64,000 bases of DNA. It comes from Caprella mutica. Taxonomy: Eukaryota > Arthropoda > Malacostraca > Amphipoda > Caprellidae. Where the stretch lies: contig CANNZV010003137.1 of NCBI GenBank assembly GCA_947561585.1, positions 1 through 64,000 on the forward strand. The letters run 5' to 3'. The translations under genes and the position numbers were made by a program. Shown here one piece after another: positions 41,689-51,498 of this stretch (positions are counted from its first letter, which is position 1; every line of letters starts with the position of its first letter). Under the pieces are notes generated by a model. It was not told the origin of the DNA and did not search any database. It was given only the letters and a program-made list of their open reading frames with translations.

Positions 41689-42944
41689 TGCGCAGCTTCC
41701 CATTTGGCAACCATTTCTTTGGTAATCAGCGTTGTACCCTTTTCGCTGACGCGGAAGAATTTGCCATCTTCATCCGGGTCCTCACCGACTACCAGCCCGG
41801 TTGGAATGACCACACCACGGTCGATCACACATTTCCGCAGGCGTGCCGAACGGTTGATGACAACGTCGGGAAGCACAACGGAATGGTCCAGCACTGCGTA
41901 GGAATTGGTGTGAACCTGTGTGAACAGCAGAGAATTGCGTACCTCGGTTCCCGAAATGATGCAGCCGCCCGACACCATCGACGAAATCGCGACACCGCGC
42001 CGGTCTTTTTCATCGTGAATGAATTTGGCAGGAGGCACGTTTTCCGAATAGGTCCAAATCGGCCAGTTGGTGTCCCAAAGATCCAATTCTGGGGTGAAAT
42101 CTGTCAGGTCGATATTAGCTTCCCAGAAGGCATCCAGCGTGCCGACATCGCGCCAATAGCTGGGCGCGCCTTCGGCCCGCACGCAGCTGTCGTCGAAACG
42201 ATGCGCAACAGCTTTGCCGTTCTTGACGATGTCTGGAATCAGGTCGTGCCCGAAATCGTGGCTGGAATTGGTGTCGGCTGAATCGTCCAGCAACAAGTCC
42301 CGCAGGAAGCTCCATTTAAAGACATAGATACCCATTGATGCCAAGGATTTGGTCGGGTCCTCAGGCGTGGCCGGCGGGTCAGCAGGCTTTTCCAGGAACG
42401 ACGTGATGCGACTGTCGGCATCCACCGCCATCACTCCAAAGGCCGATGCATCTTTGCGGGGGACAGTCAGGCATCCAACAGTCACATCTGCGTCGGCCTC
42501 GACATGCTGGCGCAGCATCAGTTCGTAATCCATCTTGTAGATGTGGTCGCCTGCCAGAATGACAATATACTCAATGCCATAGCTGTCGATGATGTCGATG
42601 TTCTGCGCCACGGCATCGGCCGTGCCGCGATACCACATTTCGTCGCTCACCCGTTGCGATGCAGGCAGAATATCAAGGTATTCATTGCGTTCTGCGCGGA
42701 AAAAGCTCCAGCCCCGCTGGCAATGGCGGATCAAAGAATGCGCCTTGTATTGCGTGGCGATGGCCATGCGGCGAATGCCTGAATTCAGCGCATTGGACAG
42801 GGCGAAATCGATGATCCGCGCCTTGCCGCCAAAAAAGACGGCCGGTTTGACGCGGCGGTCCGTCAATTCCTTGAGCCGTGAACCGCGCCCACCTGCAAGA
42901 ACGAAAGCCATTGATCTCTGCGCGAGCCGTGTGGTGTCTTTCAT
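41685..42944 (-). CDS. glgC: Glucose-1-phosphate adenylyltransferase
   Basis: 419 aa, makes ADP-glucose, the committed step of bacterial glycogen synthesis. [38 protein letters not shown] holds nucleotide and activator residues; [21 protein letters not shown] and EKPADPP follow. The C-terminal beta-helix is complete. Alphaproteobacterial GlgC enzymes are usually activated by fructose-6-phosphate or pyruvate; which applies here cannot be read off. The gene starts 14 bp after glgB with GGGGGAGGA as RBS. Confidence 0.96.
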   Translation of the reverse strand: MKDTTRLAQRSMAFVLAGGRGSRLKELTDRRVKPAVFFGGKARIIDFALSNALNSGIRRMAIATQYKAHSLIRHCQRGWSFFRAERNEYLDILPASQRVSDEMWYRGTADAVAQNIDIIDSYGIEYIVILAGDHIYKMDYELMLRQHVEADADVTVGCLTVPRKDASAFGVMAVDADSRITSFLEKPADPPATPEDPTKSLASMGIYVFKWSFLRDLLLDDSADTNSSHDFGHDLIPDIVKNGKAVAHRFDDSCVRAEGAPSYWRDVGTLDAFWEANIDLTDFTPELDLWDTNWPIWTYSENVPPAKFIHDEKDRRGVAISSMVSGGCIISGTEVRNSLLFTQVHTNSYAVLDHSVVLPDVVINRSARLRKCVIDRGVVIPTGLVVGEDPDEDGKFFRVSEKGTTLITKEMVAKWEAAQ

Positions 42945-42958
42945 AAGTGTTCCTCCCC

Positions 42959-45163
42959 CTATGCGTCGTGTTTGAAAAAGACAGTCGCCAGCGGTGGCAC
43001 GGTGATTTCAATGGACTGTGCCATTCCATCCCATTCGCCCGCGACGGCATCCAATGTGTCGGTATTACAGCGGTTTCCTCCTCCGAAAACGGCTGCATCC
43101 GAATTTAAAACCTCGGTCCATGTGCCTGCCTTTGGCACGCCGATGCGCCAGCGGCGCTCAATCGGTGTGAAGTTGCACGCCACAACAACAGGCGCGTCGC
43201 CGTCTTCGCCAAAGCGGGCAAAGGCCGTCAGCGATTGTTCGGGGTCATTGGCAATCCATTGGAAGCCTGACGGGTCACAATCGCGCCGGTGCAGGGCAGG
43301 GGTGCTTTGATAAAGTTGGTTCAAGTCCCGAACCAATGCCTGAACGCCACGCTGTTGGTCGCCATGCAAGGCGTCCCAATCCAACGAAACGTCGTGGTTC
43401 CACTCTGTCCACTGCGCGAATTCGCAGCCCATGAACAAAAGCTTTTTGCCGGGATGCCCCCACATAAAGCCATAGTATGCCCGCAGATTGGCGAACTTTT
43501 CCCATTCGTTGCCCGGCATCTTTTCGATCATCGACCCTTTGCCGTGCACCACTTCGTCATGGCTGATTGGCAGGACGAAGTTTTCAGTAAACGAATAGTC
43601 GATCGGGAACGTCATCAGGTGATGGTCGTATTTGCGGTGGATGGGGTCCTTTTCGATGTAGCGCAGGGTGTCGTTCATCCAGCCCATGTTCCACTTGAAC
43701 CCGAAACCCAAGCCGCCCGCATGAACTGGAGAAGAAACACCGGGAAACGCTGTCGACTCTTCGGCAATGGTGACGATGCCGTCGACTTCGCCGTAACACA
43801 GCGTGTTCATTTCCTTCATGAAGTCGATGGCTTCGTAGTTTTCGCGCCCACCGTCCTTGTTCGGGACCCAAGCGCCGTCATCGCGGGAATAGTCTCGGTA
43901 AAGCATCGAGGCGACCGCATCCACGCGCAGACCATCGATGTGGTATTCCTGAAACCAGTACAACGCGTTGGCGACGAGGTAGTTTTTGACCTCAACCCGG
44001 CCATAATTGTAGATCAAGGTGTTCCAGTCCTGATGGAACCCTTCGCGCGGATCGGCGTGTTCGTACAGGTGCGTGCCGTCAAACTGCGCCAGACCATGGG
44101 CGTCTGACGGGAAATGCCCCGGCACCCAGTCCAGAATGACGCCCAGCCCGGCTTTGTGCGCAGCCTCGACCAGATCGCGGAATTCATGCGGAGGGCCAAA
44201 GCGGATGGTCGGTGCATACATGCCCAGCGGCTGATACCCCCACGACCCGTCAAACGGAAACTCGCTGATTGGCAGGAACTCAAGGTGGGTGAAACCCATC
44301 CACTTGGCGTAATCGACCAGGTCGGTCGCAAGCTCTTTGTAGCTGAGCATGCGGCCGCCTTCGCCGCGCCGCCACGATCCCAAGTGAACCTCATAGACGG
44401 AAATGGGTTCGTCGCGCTGGTGCCGCTTGGAGCGCGTCGCCATCCAGTTGTCATCATCCCAGCCATAGCCCGCGATATCGCGCACCACCGAAGAGGTTTC
44501 GGGCGGATGCTGCGCACCGAAACCGACAGGGTCCGCCTTGAGGAACGGGGCGCCATCGCGCGGGGCGATTTCGTATTTGTAAAGAGTGCCATCCCCGACG
44601 CCGGGCAGAAAGATTTCCCATACGCCTGTTGCACCGACCCGGCGCATTGGGTGGCGGCGCCCGTCCCAGACGTTGAAATCACCCACCACAGACACTCGAT
44701 CTGAATTCGGTGCCCACACCGCAAAGTGTGTGCCAAGGACCCCATCCATTTCCATCACATGCGCGCCAAGCGCCTTCCAAAGCTGGCGGTGCGTTCCTTC
44801 GCCAATCAGATATTGGTCCACATCCTGCAGCACCGGGCCAAATCTGTAGGGGTCGTCAAAATCCCAAGTCGTTCCGTCTTCAAAGGTTGCTGACAACGCG
44901 TGTGCGAACTTTGAATTCGGAACCTGTGCGGCGAACAACGGCCCTTCAATGCGCTGCATGTCGACCTTCTTGCGGCCGACCTTTGCAACGACCTGCGTCG
45001 CGTCCGGCACTAAGGCCACGCACCACGCCGCGCGCCCGGTCTTGTGAACGCCCAGAATATCGAAAGGTCGATCATGACGGGCGTGCAACAATGCCTGAAC
45101 ATCGCCGCTGGACATATGTGGCGGAAGAGCAGGTGTCACAGGCGTGGTTTTCTGTGTGGTCAT
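42959..45163 (-). CDS. glgB: 1,4-alpha-glucan branching enzyme
   Basis: 734 aa, full length with two N-terminal beta modules. Forms alpha-1,6 branches in glycogen. [27 protein letters not shown] (CBM48), [11 protein letters not shown], nucleophile Asp in [18 protein letters not shown], acid/base Glu in [10 protein letters not shown], and [14 protein letters not shown] are present. ATGA overlap with the alpha-glucosidase gene upstream (45160-45163). Confidence 0.96.
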   Translation of the reverse strand: MTTQKTTPVTPALPPHMSSGDVQALLHARHDRPFDILGVHKTGRAAWCVALVPDATQVVAKVGRKKVDMQRIEGPLFAAQVPNSKFAHALSATFEDGTTWDFDDPYRFGPVLQDVDQYLIGEGTHRQLWKALGAHVMEMDGVLGTHFAVWAPNSDRVSVVGDFNVWDGRRHPMRRVGATGVWEIFLPGVGDGTLYKYEIAPRDGAPFLKADPVGFGAQHPPETSSVVRDIAGYGWDDDNWMATRSKRHQRDEPISVYEVHLGSWRRGEGGRMLSYKELATDLVDYAKWMGFTHLEFLPISEFPFDGSWGYQPLGMYAPTIRFGPPHEFRDLVEAAHKAGLGVILDWVPGHFPSDAHGLAQFDGTHLYEHADPREGFHQDWNTLIYNYGRVEVKNYLVANALYWFQEYHIDGLRVDAVASMLYRDYSRDDGAWVPNKDGGRENYEAIDFMKEMNTLCYGEVDGIVTIAEESTAFPGVSSPVHAGGLGFGFKWNMGWMNDTLRYIEKDPIHRKYDHHLMTFPIDYSFTENFVLPISHDEVVHGKGSMIEKMPGNEWEKFANLRAYYGFMWGHPGKKLLFMGCEFAQWTEWNHDVSLDWDALHGDQQRGVQALVRDLNQLYQSTPALHRRDCDPSGFQWIANDPEQSLTAFARFGEDGDAPVVVACNFTPIERRWRIGVPKAGTWTEVLNSDAAVFGGGNRCNTDTLDAVAGEWDGMAQSIEITVPPLATVFFKHDA

Positions 45164-46755
45164 TCCGAAAGCTTTCCGATGACAAACCCGTTTGCGCCCA
45201 GTTTCAGGGACGCTCCGTCAATTTTGGCGGCTTGTTCAAGAACTGGAGTAAGCTGGATGCCGAGATCGACCGCGATCGGCTCTGGCGACAGGTTGTAGAT
45301 GCACATCCAAGAATCCCCCCGTTTGAACCCTAACACCGGATGGTCAAAAGACAAAAACTCTGTCTTGCCAGTGCGCAGTTCGGGATTCGCACGGCGCAAC
45401 GCAAGCAGCGCGCGATAGGTTTCAAGAACGCTGTTTTCACCTTGGGTCGAAACCGCACGTTCCTGTTGCGGTGCTTTCACCGGCAACCATGTCTTGTTGG
45501 CTTTCGAAAAGCCACCGTTGGGTGCTTCTGCATCCCAAACCATTGGTGTGCGGCACCCATCGCGACCGGTCTTTTCTGGCCAGAAATTGATGCCTTCCGG
45601 ATCGGTCAGTTCTTCGAAACGCAGCTTGGTATCGACCTGACCCAGTTCTTCGCCCTGATAAATGCAGATCGACCCTTCAAAGCTAAGCAACAGGGCTGCT
45701 GCCTGTTTGGCCAGCGCGTCCTGATCCTGCGCATGGTCCAACCAGCGCCCAACGTGGCGCGGTACGTCGTGGTTGGAAAACGCCCAGCAGGGCCAACCAT
45801 CCGGCGCACCTTTGAAGAACGCCTCGATCCGGCTTCGGAAATGCTCTGGCGAAAAGTCAGGCCCCAGCAATTCAAAGCTGTAGGCCATGTGCAAACGCTT
45901 GGACCCCGAAGTGTATTCACCCATCAGATCGATTGAATGGTGGCTGTCGCCAACTTCGCCGACCATTGTGCGGCCATCGTATTCGTCCAGCAACGCCCGA
46001 AGCCGTTCGATAAACGCGATGTTCTCGGGGCGGTTTTTGGAAAACAGCGTGTATTGCATTTCGAACGGGCGAACGGCGTCTTGTGCCCAAGGCAAGGGGT
46101 TTGCGGCGTTGTCGCGCAGCAATTGATCGTGAACATAGAAGTTGACCGTATCCAGACGGAACCCGTCGACGCCCCGGTCCAGCCAAAAGCGCACGCAGTC
46201 CAGCAGATAGTCCTGAACGTCAGGATTGTGGAAATTCCAATCGGGCTGTTCGCGCAGGAAGTTGTGGAAATAGTATTGCCGACGACGCGCGTCCCATTCC
46301 CATGACGACCCGCCAAAGATTGCCAACCAGTTGTTCGGCGGTGTGCCATCCGGTTTTGGGTCCGCCCAGACGAACCAATCCGCCTTGGGGTTGTCCCGGC
46401 TTTGGCGGCTTTCGACGAAGTAGGGGTGCTGGTCCGAGGCGTGGCTTAGCACTTGGTCGATAATCACCTTCAGACCAAGTTCATGGGCTTTGTCCACCAG
46501 CGCATCGAAATCCTGCAAAGTGCCAAACGTGGGATCAATGTCCGTGTAGTCGGATACATCATAGCCCATGTCCGCCATAGGCGATGGAAAGACCGGGCTC
46601 AGCCAAATCGCATCGACGCCAAGGTTAGCGACATGTTCCAACCGGCTGGTGATACCTTTGATATCTCCGATTCCGTCATCATCTGAATCCATAAAAGAGC
46701 GCGGGTAAATCTGGTAAGTGACTGATCCACGCCACCAATCTTGGTCGTTTGCCAT
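45160..46755 (-). CDS. Alpha-glucosidase, GH13 (AglA/oligo-1,6-glucosidase type)
   Basis: 531 aa. Hydrolyses short alpha-glucosides in the cytoplasm. WWRGSVTYQIYPRSFMDSDDDGIGDIKGI start, nucleophile Asp202 in GFRLDTVNF, acid/base Glu267 in MVGEVGD, and Asp330 in FSNHDVPR. First gene of the glycogen operon; ATG 46755 with AGGGGAA, chosen because a longer frame would run through the operator and promoter. Sequences of this type act on maltose, sucrose, trehalulose or isomaltose; the eye cannot decide. Confidence 0.87.
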   Translation of the reverse strand: MANDQDWWRGSVTYQIYPRSFMDSDDDGIGDIKGITSRLEHVANLGVDAIWLSPVFPSPMADMGYDVSDYTDIDPTFGTLQDFDALVDKAHELGLKVIIDQVLSHASDQHPYFVESRQSRDNPKADWFVWADPKPDGTPPNNWLAIFGGSSWEWDARRRQYYFHNFLREQPDWNFHNPDVQDYLLDCVRFWLDRGVDGFRLDTVNFYVHDQLLRDNAANPLPWAQDAVRPFEMQYTLFSKNRPENIAFIERLRALLDEYDGRTMVGEVGDSHHSIDLMGEYTSGSKRLHMAYSFELLGPDFSPEHFRSRIEAFFKGAPDGWPCWAFSNHDVPRHVGRWLDHAQDQDALAKQAAALLLSFEGSICIYQGEELGQVDTKLRFEELTDPEGINFWPEKTGRDGCRTPMVWDAEAPNGGFSKANKTWLPVKAPQQERAVSTQGENSVLETYRALLALRRANPELRTGKTEFLSFDHPVLGFKRGDSWMCIYNLSPEPIAVDLGIQLTPVLEQAAKIDGASLKLGANGFVIGKLSE

Positions 46756-46779
46756 TGATTTTTCCCCTATAAAAGCTGG

Positions 46780-46832
46780 AATGTTAGCCCTAACATTTTC
46801 GCACTTATAGTCGCCGGTGTGTGTTGGCGCAA
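46780..46832 (-). promoter_or_regulatory. Promoter and LacI-type operator of the alpha-glucosidase/glycogen operon
   Basis: On the minus strand -35 TTGCGC (46827-46832), 17-bp spacer, -10 TATAAG (46804-46809). The operator AATGTTAGCCCTAACATT (46780-46797) follows, palindromic at 16 of 18 positions, so it covers the predicted start site. This fits repression by a LacI/AglR-type protein released by an alpha-glucoside. The operon regulator is not adjacent. Confidence 0.75.
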
Positions 46833-46954
46833 CCGAGTGCGACAATTCACCGAATCTGTCACTCAGAAAGCGCGAAACAGGCCGGATCAAAGCACGATCT
46901 TATTTGCGGGGATTGTGGCGGGCCGCCTGTGGGCCCAGCCTAAACCTATTAATT

Positions 46955-48091
46955 CTAGCCGTAACGTCGGTTTGCAACCGCAGCGCCTTCGGATAGTGCG
47001 CCCAATTTTGCATAGGCGATTTCTGGATCAACCGACCCGAACCCTGCAAACGTTCCAAACCCGCAATCGCTGCCCGCAACCACGCGCTCGGGTCCGACGA
47101 TGTCAGTAAAGCGTTCAATCCGCTGCGCCACGACTTCGGGGTGTTCTACAAAGTTTGTCGTCGTGTCCACAACGCCGGGCACAAGTACTTTGGTGTCAGG
47201 AATATCCGCTTTGCGATCACGGAACACAGTCCATTCATGGGCATGACGCGGGTTGGAAGTTTCAAATAGCACGTAGCGGGATTTGGTGTTCATGAGTGTA
47301 TTGAACACCTTTTCCATTCCGATATCGCAGCAATGCGGTCCTTCGTAGTTGCCCCAGCAGATATGCACGCGCACTTTGTCTTCGGGCACGTCCCGCAACG
47401 CGTGGTTCAACGCTTCGACATGCAGGTTGGCAATCTTGATGAATTCCTCATCGGATAGATCGGCGAAGAGCATGTGGCGAGAAAGTGCCAGATCCGGACA
47501 ATCAAGCTGGAGATCCAACCCCGAAGCAACGATGGTGTCATATTCCGCCTTCATCGCATCAGCGAGCGCTGCCAAATAGGCTTCGCGCGTGGGGTAAAAA
47601 TCGTTTTGCAGGAAAAGCGAAATGACACCAGGCGACGCCGCGTTCATAAAGCCGCGCTGCACACCATGCTGGGCCATGGCGGCCTTGAGGTTGGAAATGT
47701 CTTTCTCCAACTCTCCCTGACCTTTGGATTTGACTTCGCCGACACACATTGGGCGGGCATAGGTCGGCGTGCCGCCGTCATCGGCCAGACGCGCCAGAAA
47801 CGTCGGGAACATCTGAAGATCGGCAGGCGCATTGCGCGGGCTGTCGCCTGCAAACCCTGTGTAGCGGTCCTTGACGTAGGTCGCATAGGAAATCTTGGAT
47901 GTTTCACCGTCGCTGACAATGTCAATTCCAGCCTCTTTTTGCCGAGCCACCGTGCGGGAAACAGCCGCAGTCATACAGGCGTCGAAAGCCGCGGCGTCAT
48001 AGGGCTGCTCTTTTTCGCGGGCAAAGATGAAGTCCACAACCTCTTGGGTTCTGGGAAGGGATCCAACGTGGGTTGTCAGGACATTCGACAT
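46955..48091 (-). CDS. MetE-like zinc methyl/alkyl-transferase (cobalamin-independent methionine synthase II fold)
   Basis: 378 aa, only the C-terminal catalytic barrel of MetE. Start TTHVGSLPRTQEV is typical. Zinc ligands of MetE are matched by His243 and Cys245 (VRVHICWGN), Glu277 (VLFETSN) and Cys343 (AGSDCGFGTF). Relatives include epoxyalkane:CoM transferase and demethylating or thiol-alkylating enzymes, so methionine synthesis is not implied. ATG 48091 follows AAAGGAAA. Last gene of the 13-gene minus-strand cluster; 35 bp after the RraA-like gene. Confidence 0.8.
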   Translation of the reverse strand: MSNVLTTHVGSLPRTQEVVDFIFAREKEQPYDAAAFDACMTAAVSRTVARQKEAGIDIVSDGETSKISYATYVKDRYTGFAGDSPRNAPADLQMFPTFLARLADDGGTPTYARPMCVGEVKSKGQGELEKDISNLKAAMAQHGVQRGFMNAASPGVISLFLQNDFYPTREAYLAALADAMKAEYDTIVASGLDLQLDCPDLALSRHMLFADLSDEEFIKIANLHVEALNHALRDVPEDKVRVHICWGNYEGPHCCDIGMEKVFNTLMNTKSRYVLFETSNPRHAHEWTVFRDRKADIPDTKVLVPGVVDTTTNFVEHPEVVAQRIERFTDIVGPERVVAGSDCGFGTFAGFGSVDPEIAYAKLGALSEGAAVANRRYG

Positions 48092-48126
48092 GGCTGCGTT
48101 TCCTTTGACTGTGCGTTCAGGGTTCT

Positions 48127-48828
48127 CTAGGTGCGGGCGTTCTCGAAGGCGGCCCATGCCTCTTTGAGGGTTTCGAAATCAAAGCCTTCTGACCGCGCTG
48201 GGCCGATGATCAGGGCCTCGGTGTCCAACAGCTTTGTAATTGCAGCGTGCAAGTCAGGGATAACATCAGCAGGGACAACAAGGGCGCCGTGCCTATCGGC
48301 ATGGACAAGATCGCCATCACGCACCTGCATTCCAAAAATGGATACGGGGCAGGCAATGTCGCGCACGTGAACAAAGGCGTGGCTTGGCCCGACCGCCCCC
48401 GCTAAGACAGGGAAACCCGGTTCAAGATCGCCCAAGTCCCGCATGACTCCGTTTGTCACGGCGCCTAGAAGGCCCAGTCCTTTGTGTACAGCGGTATGTA
48501 CCCCGCCCCACCATGCGCTGACGGCTTCGTCGCCATCGATGTCTTCGACCACGGCAAGCGTTGGGCCATCGCCCGAGGCCATATGTTCGAAATAGGCCAT
48601 GCGACGTGCTCGGATCACACTGGGTTCTTCGGTCGGGGGGGCCTTGCCCGCAATCTTGGCGGTTCGGGCAAAGCCGACAACGGCGGGCGCTTCGGGGTCG
48701 GACGCCAGCATCGTGCGCTTGGTATAGTTGTCAAAGCCGCGCTTGCCTTGTGCCACCTCTATGGCGTTGCACACGGTTGGTGTATCGACGCTTTTCATAA
48801 GCGCCAAAAGATCCGCGGAAAGGGTCAT
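48127..48828 (-). CDS. RraA-family protein (HMG/CHA aldolase or oxaloacetate decarboxylase type)
   Basis: 233 aa from ATG 48828, which overlaps the hydrolase stop as ATGA (an ATG three codons earlier at 48837 is possible). The catalytic-type block GLLGAVTNGVMRDLGDLEPGFPVLAG has the Arg-Asp pair found in 4-hydroxy-4-methyl-2-oxoglutarate/4-carboxy-4-hydroxy-2-oxoadipate aldolases; HVRDIACPVSIFGMQVRDGDLVHADRHGALVVP follows. In a catabolic operon an aldolase or decarboxylase releasing pyruvate is more likely than RNase E inhibition. Confidence 0.78.
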   Translation of the reverse strand: MTLSADLLALMKSVDTPTVCNAIEVAQGKRGFDNYTKRTMLASDPEAPAVVGFARTAKIAGKAPPTEEPSVIRARRMAYFEHMASGDGPTLAVVEDIDGDEAVSAWWGGVHTAVHKGLGLLGAVTNGVMRDLGDLEPGFPVLAGAVGPSHAFVHVRDIACPVSIFGMQVRDGDLVHADRHGALVVPADVIPDLHAAITKLLDTEALIIGPARSEGFDFETLKEAWAAFENART

Positions 48829-49517
48829 GTCAGCCATTGGCGCAGTGCCTTGTTTGTGAGGTCGGGTTGTTCAAGGGTTGGCAAATGTCCCGCCCTGTCG
48901 ATGATCACCAAATCGGACCCCGTCACCAGTTTGTGCATCAGTTCATGGCGTTCGACCGGGCACAGCCTGTCTTCACGTCCACACAGGATAAGCGTCGGCA
49001 CATCCACTGACATAAGTGTCTGTTGCTGATCTGGGCGTGTCGCCAAAGCGTCTGACTGAGAAATGAAGGCATCGGGGCCAAGGGCGTCTGCCATATCCGT
49101 ACACAGTTGCAGGATTTCTGATTTGCCGGGACTATCCACAAGATAATTCGGCTTCATCTCGTCACGCATCACGTCTCGCAATCGGCCTTCGCGCACGGCT
49201 TGTTTTTGAAGTTCGCGTTTTGCAGTGACGTCAGGCAGTTCCTGCAGTGGATTCGTATCAAGCAATGCAAGGCGCGTAACACGATCAGGGGCTTGGCGAA
49301 TGATCTCCATGGCAACGATGCCGCCCATGGACAAACCGGCCAATGCAAAGCGGAGAGGTGCGGAATCCAGGATATCCGCAGCCAGTCCTGCGACCGTGTT
49401 CTGGCCTGTAAGTGGCATCGCAATGACCGGCCTATCCGCCGAAAAGGCGGCAATCTGCGGTGCAAAAAGCCGTGCGTCACACATCATTCCGGGTAAGAGG
49501 ACAAGGGGCAGTTGCAA
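48825..49517 (-). CDS. Alpha/beta-fold hydrolase
   Basis: 230 aa, no signal peptide. Opening LPLVLLPGMMCDARLF with the oxyanion-hole region, nucleophile elbow GLSMGG (Ser about 83), catalytic Asp in CGREDRLCPV and His in RAGHLPTLEQP. Substrate unknown; ester, lactone or C-C hydrolysis would all suit. Starts 3 bp after the bicupin stop. Confidence 0.85.
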   Translation of the reverse strand: MQLPLVLLPGMMCDARLFAPQIAAFSADRPVIAMPLTGQNTVAGLAADILDSAPLRFALAGLSMGGIVAMEIIRQAPDRVTRLALLDTNPLQELPDVTAKRELQKQAVREGRLRDVMRDEMKPNYLVDSPGKSEILQLCTDMADALGPDAFISQSDALATRPDQQQTLMSVDVPTLILCGREDRLCPVERHELMHKLVTGSDLVIIDRAGHLPTLEQPDLTNKALRQWLT

Positions 49518-49520
49518 GTC

Positions 49521-50486
49521 CTAGCCCTTCCATGTCGGGCCAGCGGGATCGTCCGTGGCGATCACGTGATACAGCGCGGCTTCACCCGTCATCGAAGGCA
49601 CGACCGAATGCGGAAGGTTTTCGGGTACAGACATTGTATCGCCCGGAGCAAGCGTGGCGCTGCCACCGTCCCAATCAACGCGCCAGTGGCCCTTGACTGG
49701 CATTAGGACCGACGGGCGTTCGTGACTGTGTTTGGTGTTCGTGGCCGAGGCACGGGTGATGAAATCAACCTCAAAACCGGGTTTGTCGCGAATGATGCCA
49801 TCGGGGCCAATTACCTTGACCGGACCACTTTGTGCCAATGCCAACATGTCAAGGTAACGCCGGACATATCCGCCAACGACCTGCATCGGCGTAGGGGTGT
49901 CGACCGCGTCCAATTCGGCTTTGGTCAAAAGCGGCATAGGCCCGATGCCGTCTGGCAGTGCGTCGCCTTTTTTGGTGTCGTATAGCTTGCCGTTTTCACC
50001 AAGGATCAAGCCATGCGCCTTGGCATCTTCGATCACATGCGGTGCCCAGATGACGCCGCCACCTGCATCATCACCACCAAGAATGGCCATGATCATCCCG
50101 TAGTCAGTGCCGATGTTTTCGAAACCGCGAAAGATATTTGTTGGGATATTGAAGATATCCCCTTCTTGCAGAATGACTTCGCCCGCATCGCCCTTTTCGC
50201 CCCAGAAAAAGCGCCATCGACCCGATAGGATAAAAAACACTTCGGCGGTGCGGTGATTGTGCATTGAATTGCGGCATTTGGGAGGCTGGCCCGCCGCGCC
50301 GATGTTAAAGCCATGCGGGATTGTGATGTGCACATGCTGATCGGGCGATTCCGACACGCCTCCGCCGATAATGGTAAAGTTTTCTTTCTGATCGCTGCCG
50401 GGGGTATGTGCATCAATAAAAGCGGTTTTGCAGGGCACAAGATCGCCATAGCGAACGATGCGAGCTTCCATGTCTTGCGGTGTCAT
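49521..50486 (-). CDS. Two-domain cupin protein, possible dioxygenase or isomerase
   Basis: 321 aa with two cupin barrels. First: HNHRTAEVFFILSGRWRFFWG...EGDIFNIPTNIFRGFEN, giving possible metal ligands His, His, Glu. Second: TKHSHERPSVLMPVKGHWRVDW...PGDTMSVPENLPHSV, with His ligands. Size and layout recall gentisate-type dioxygenases, but no specific signature was recognised. ATG 50486 with RBS AAAGGA eight bases upstream is chosen over an ATG at 50510. A 52-bp gap separates it from the double-SnoaL gene. Confidence 0.75.
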   Translation of the reverse strand: MTPQDMEARIVRYGDLVPCKTAFIDAHTPGSDQKENFTIIGGGVSESPDQHVHITIPHGFNIGAAGQPPKCRNSMHNHRTAEVFFILSGRWRFFWGEKGDAGEVILQEGDIFNIPTNIFRGFENIGTDYGMIMAILGGDDAGGGVIWAPHVIEDAKAHGLILGENGKLYDTKKGDALPDGIGPMPLLTKAELDAVDTPTPMQVVGGYVRRYLDMLALAQSGPVKVIGPDGIIRDKPGFEVDFITRASATNTKHSHERPSVLMPVKGHWRVDWDGGSATLAPGDTMSVPENLPHSVVPSMTGEAALYHVIATDDPAGPTWKG

Positions 50487-50538
50487 GTCTTGGTCCTTTG
50501 GGTCATGCAATTACGGGCTCAGGTTTGGCGGTTCGGCG

Positions 50539-51498
50539 TTACATCAAGATCTGTTTCCAGATTGCGATTTCGTCATAAAGCGCGCATTCGCGGCGCAAGC
50601 CCCACGGACCAAATTCGGCATGACACATGCCAAAGACGTGGACCCGTTTGCCCGTAGGTGCGCCAAAACTTCCCCAGCCTTCATGCAAGCCATCCAGCGA
50701 CCAGCGGATCGCGGCGCGCGGGCTAAGCATGTCTGCGTCCATGCCGATCTGATGATGAATTTGGAAGTCTGCCTTCGGGAAAGAAGACCGCAGACCCAAC
50801 CAAAATGCGATACTGTCATCGCGGCCAAGTGTGGTTTTCCCACCCGCATATTCCCCGATCACGGCACGATCATAGGCATCGAACATGTGGTTGAAATCCT
50901 GATCCATAATCCGGTTCAGAATATCTGCATATTTATGCCCCCAAGCGTTGTCATTTCCGCGCCCATGGTAGCCGCCATCAACATCGTTCTCGGGTAAAAA
51001 GACTTGCTTGGCAGTCTCGGGCCCGCCTTCGGTTTCGATAAGACGTGCCGCAAATTCGGCGGGGTCCATTCCCATCTGGCGAACGATGCCGCCATAGTCA
51101 CGGACCAGCCATTCATCATAGATCGTCTCACCTTTGGCGGCACAATCAGCAATGACCCGGACAGTCCATTGCTTGCCAGTGGCAGGGCCGAACTGGCCAT
51201 CGCGTGTGTGTGTTGCTTGTGTAATCAGCCGATGCGAAGACAGGTGGCCATGTTCGGGGTCGTCCGACCAGATCACGTCATCAGCAAAGAGCTGGCGGTC
51301 AGGGAATTCGTGGATTGTGGCCATGGTTGACGCTTTGACCGCTTCGTTGCCGATCTGGATTCCCATTGGGCTGCGGACGGGAATATCGGGTGCATAGTAG
51401 CGGTCGAGCGTTTCAATGCCGCGGCTTTCCCAAATCTCGTTGGTGATCCCGATGATGTAGTCGGGAAAGTCCCGCCATTTGTTCGCATAAGCCTTCAT
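50539..51498 (-). CDS. Double SnoaL-like (NTF2-fold) protein 1
   Basis: 319 aa, apparently two SnoaL/NTF2 halves: residues about 1-150 (ETLDRYYAPDIPVRSPMGIQIGNEAV, WSDDPEHGHLSSHRLI) and about 165-319 (FDAYDRAVIGEYAGGKTTLGRDDS, EGWGSFGAPTGKRVHVFGM). ATG 51498 overlaps the LacI stop (ATGA) and has AAGGA at good spacing. SnoaL-fold proteins include cyclases, isomerases and hydratases; with no recognised catalytic set I do not assign one. Confidence 0.75.
   Translation of the reverse strand: MKAYANKWRDFPDYIIGITNEIWESRGIETLDRYYAPDIPVRSPMGIQIGNEAVKASTMATIHEFPDRQLFADDVIWSDDPEHGHLSSHRLITQATHTRDGQFGPATGKQWTVRVIADCAAKGETIYDEWLVRDYGGIVRQMGMDPAEFAARLIETEGGPETAKQVFLPENDVDGGYHGRGNDNAWGHKYADILNRIMDQDFNHMFDAYDRAVIGEYAGGKTTLGRDDSIAFWLGLRSSFPKADFQIHHQIGMDADMLSPRAAIRWSLDGLHEGWGSFGAPTGKRVHVFGMCHAEFGPWGLRRECALYDEIAIWKQILM

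Noticed and set aside
46920..46936. Terminator after the MetE-like gene
   Set aside because: GGGCC/GGCCC forms only a 5-bp stem and no T-run follows on the minus strand.
48127..48828. RraA as an inhibitor of RNase E
   Set aside because: Aldolase-type Arg-Asp motif and the catabolic operon point to an enzyme instead.
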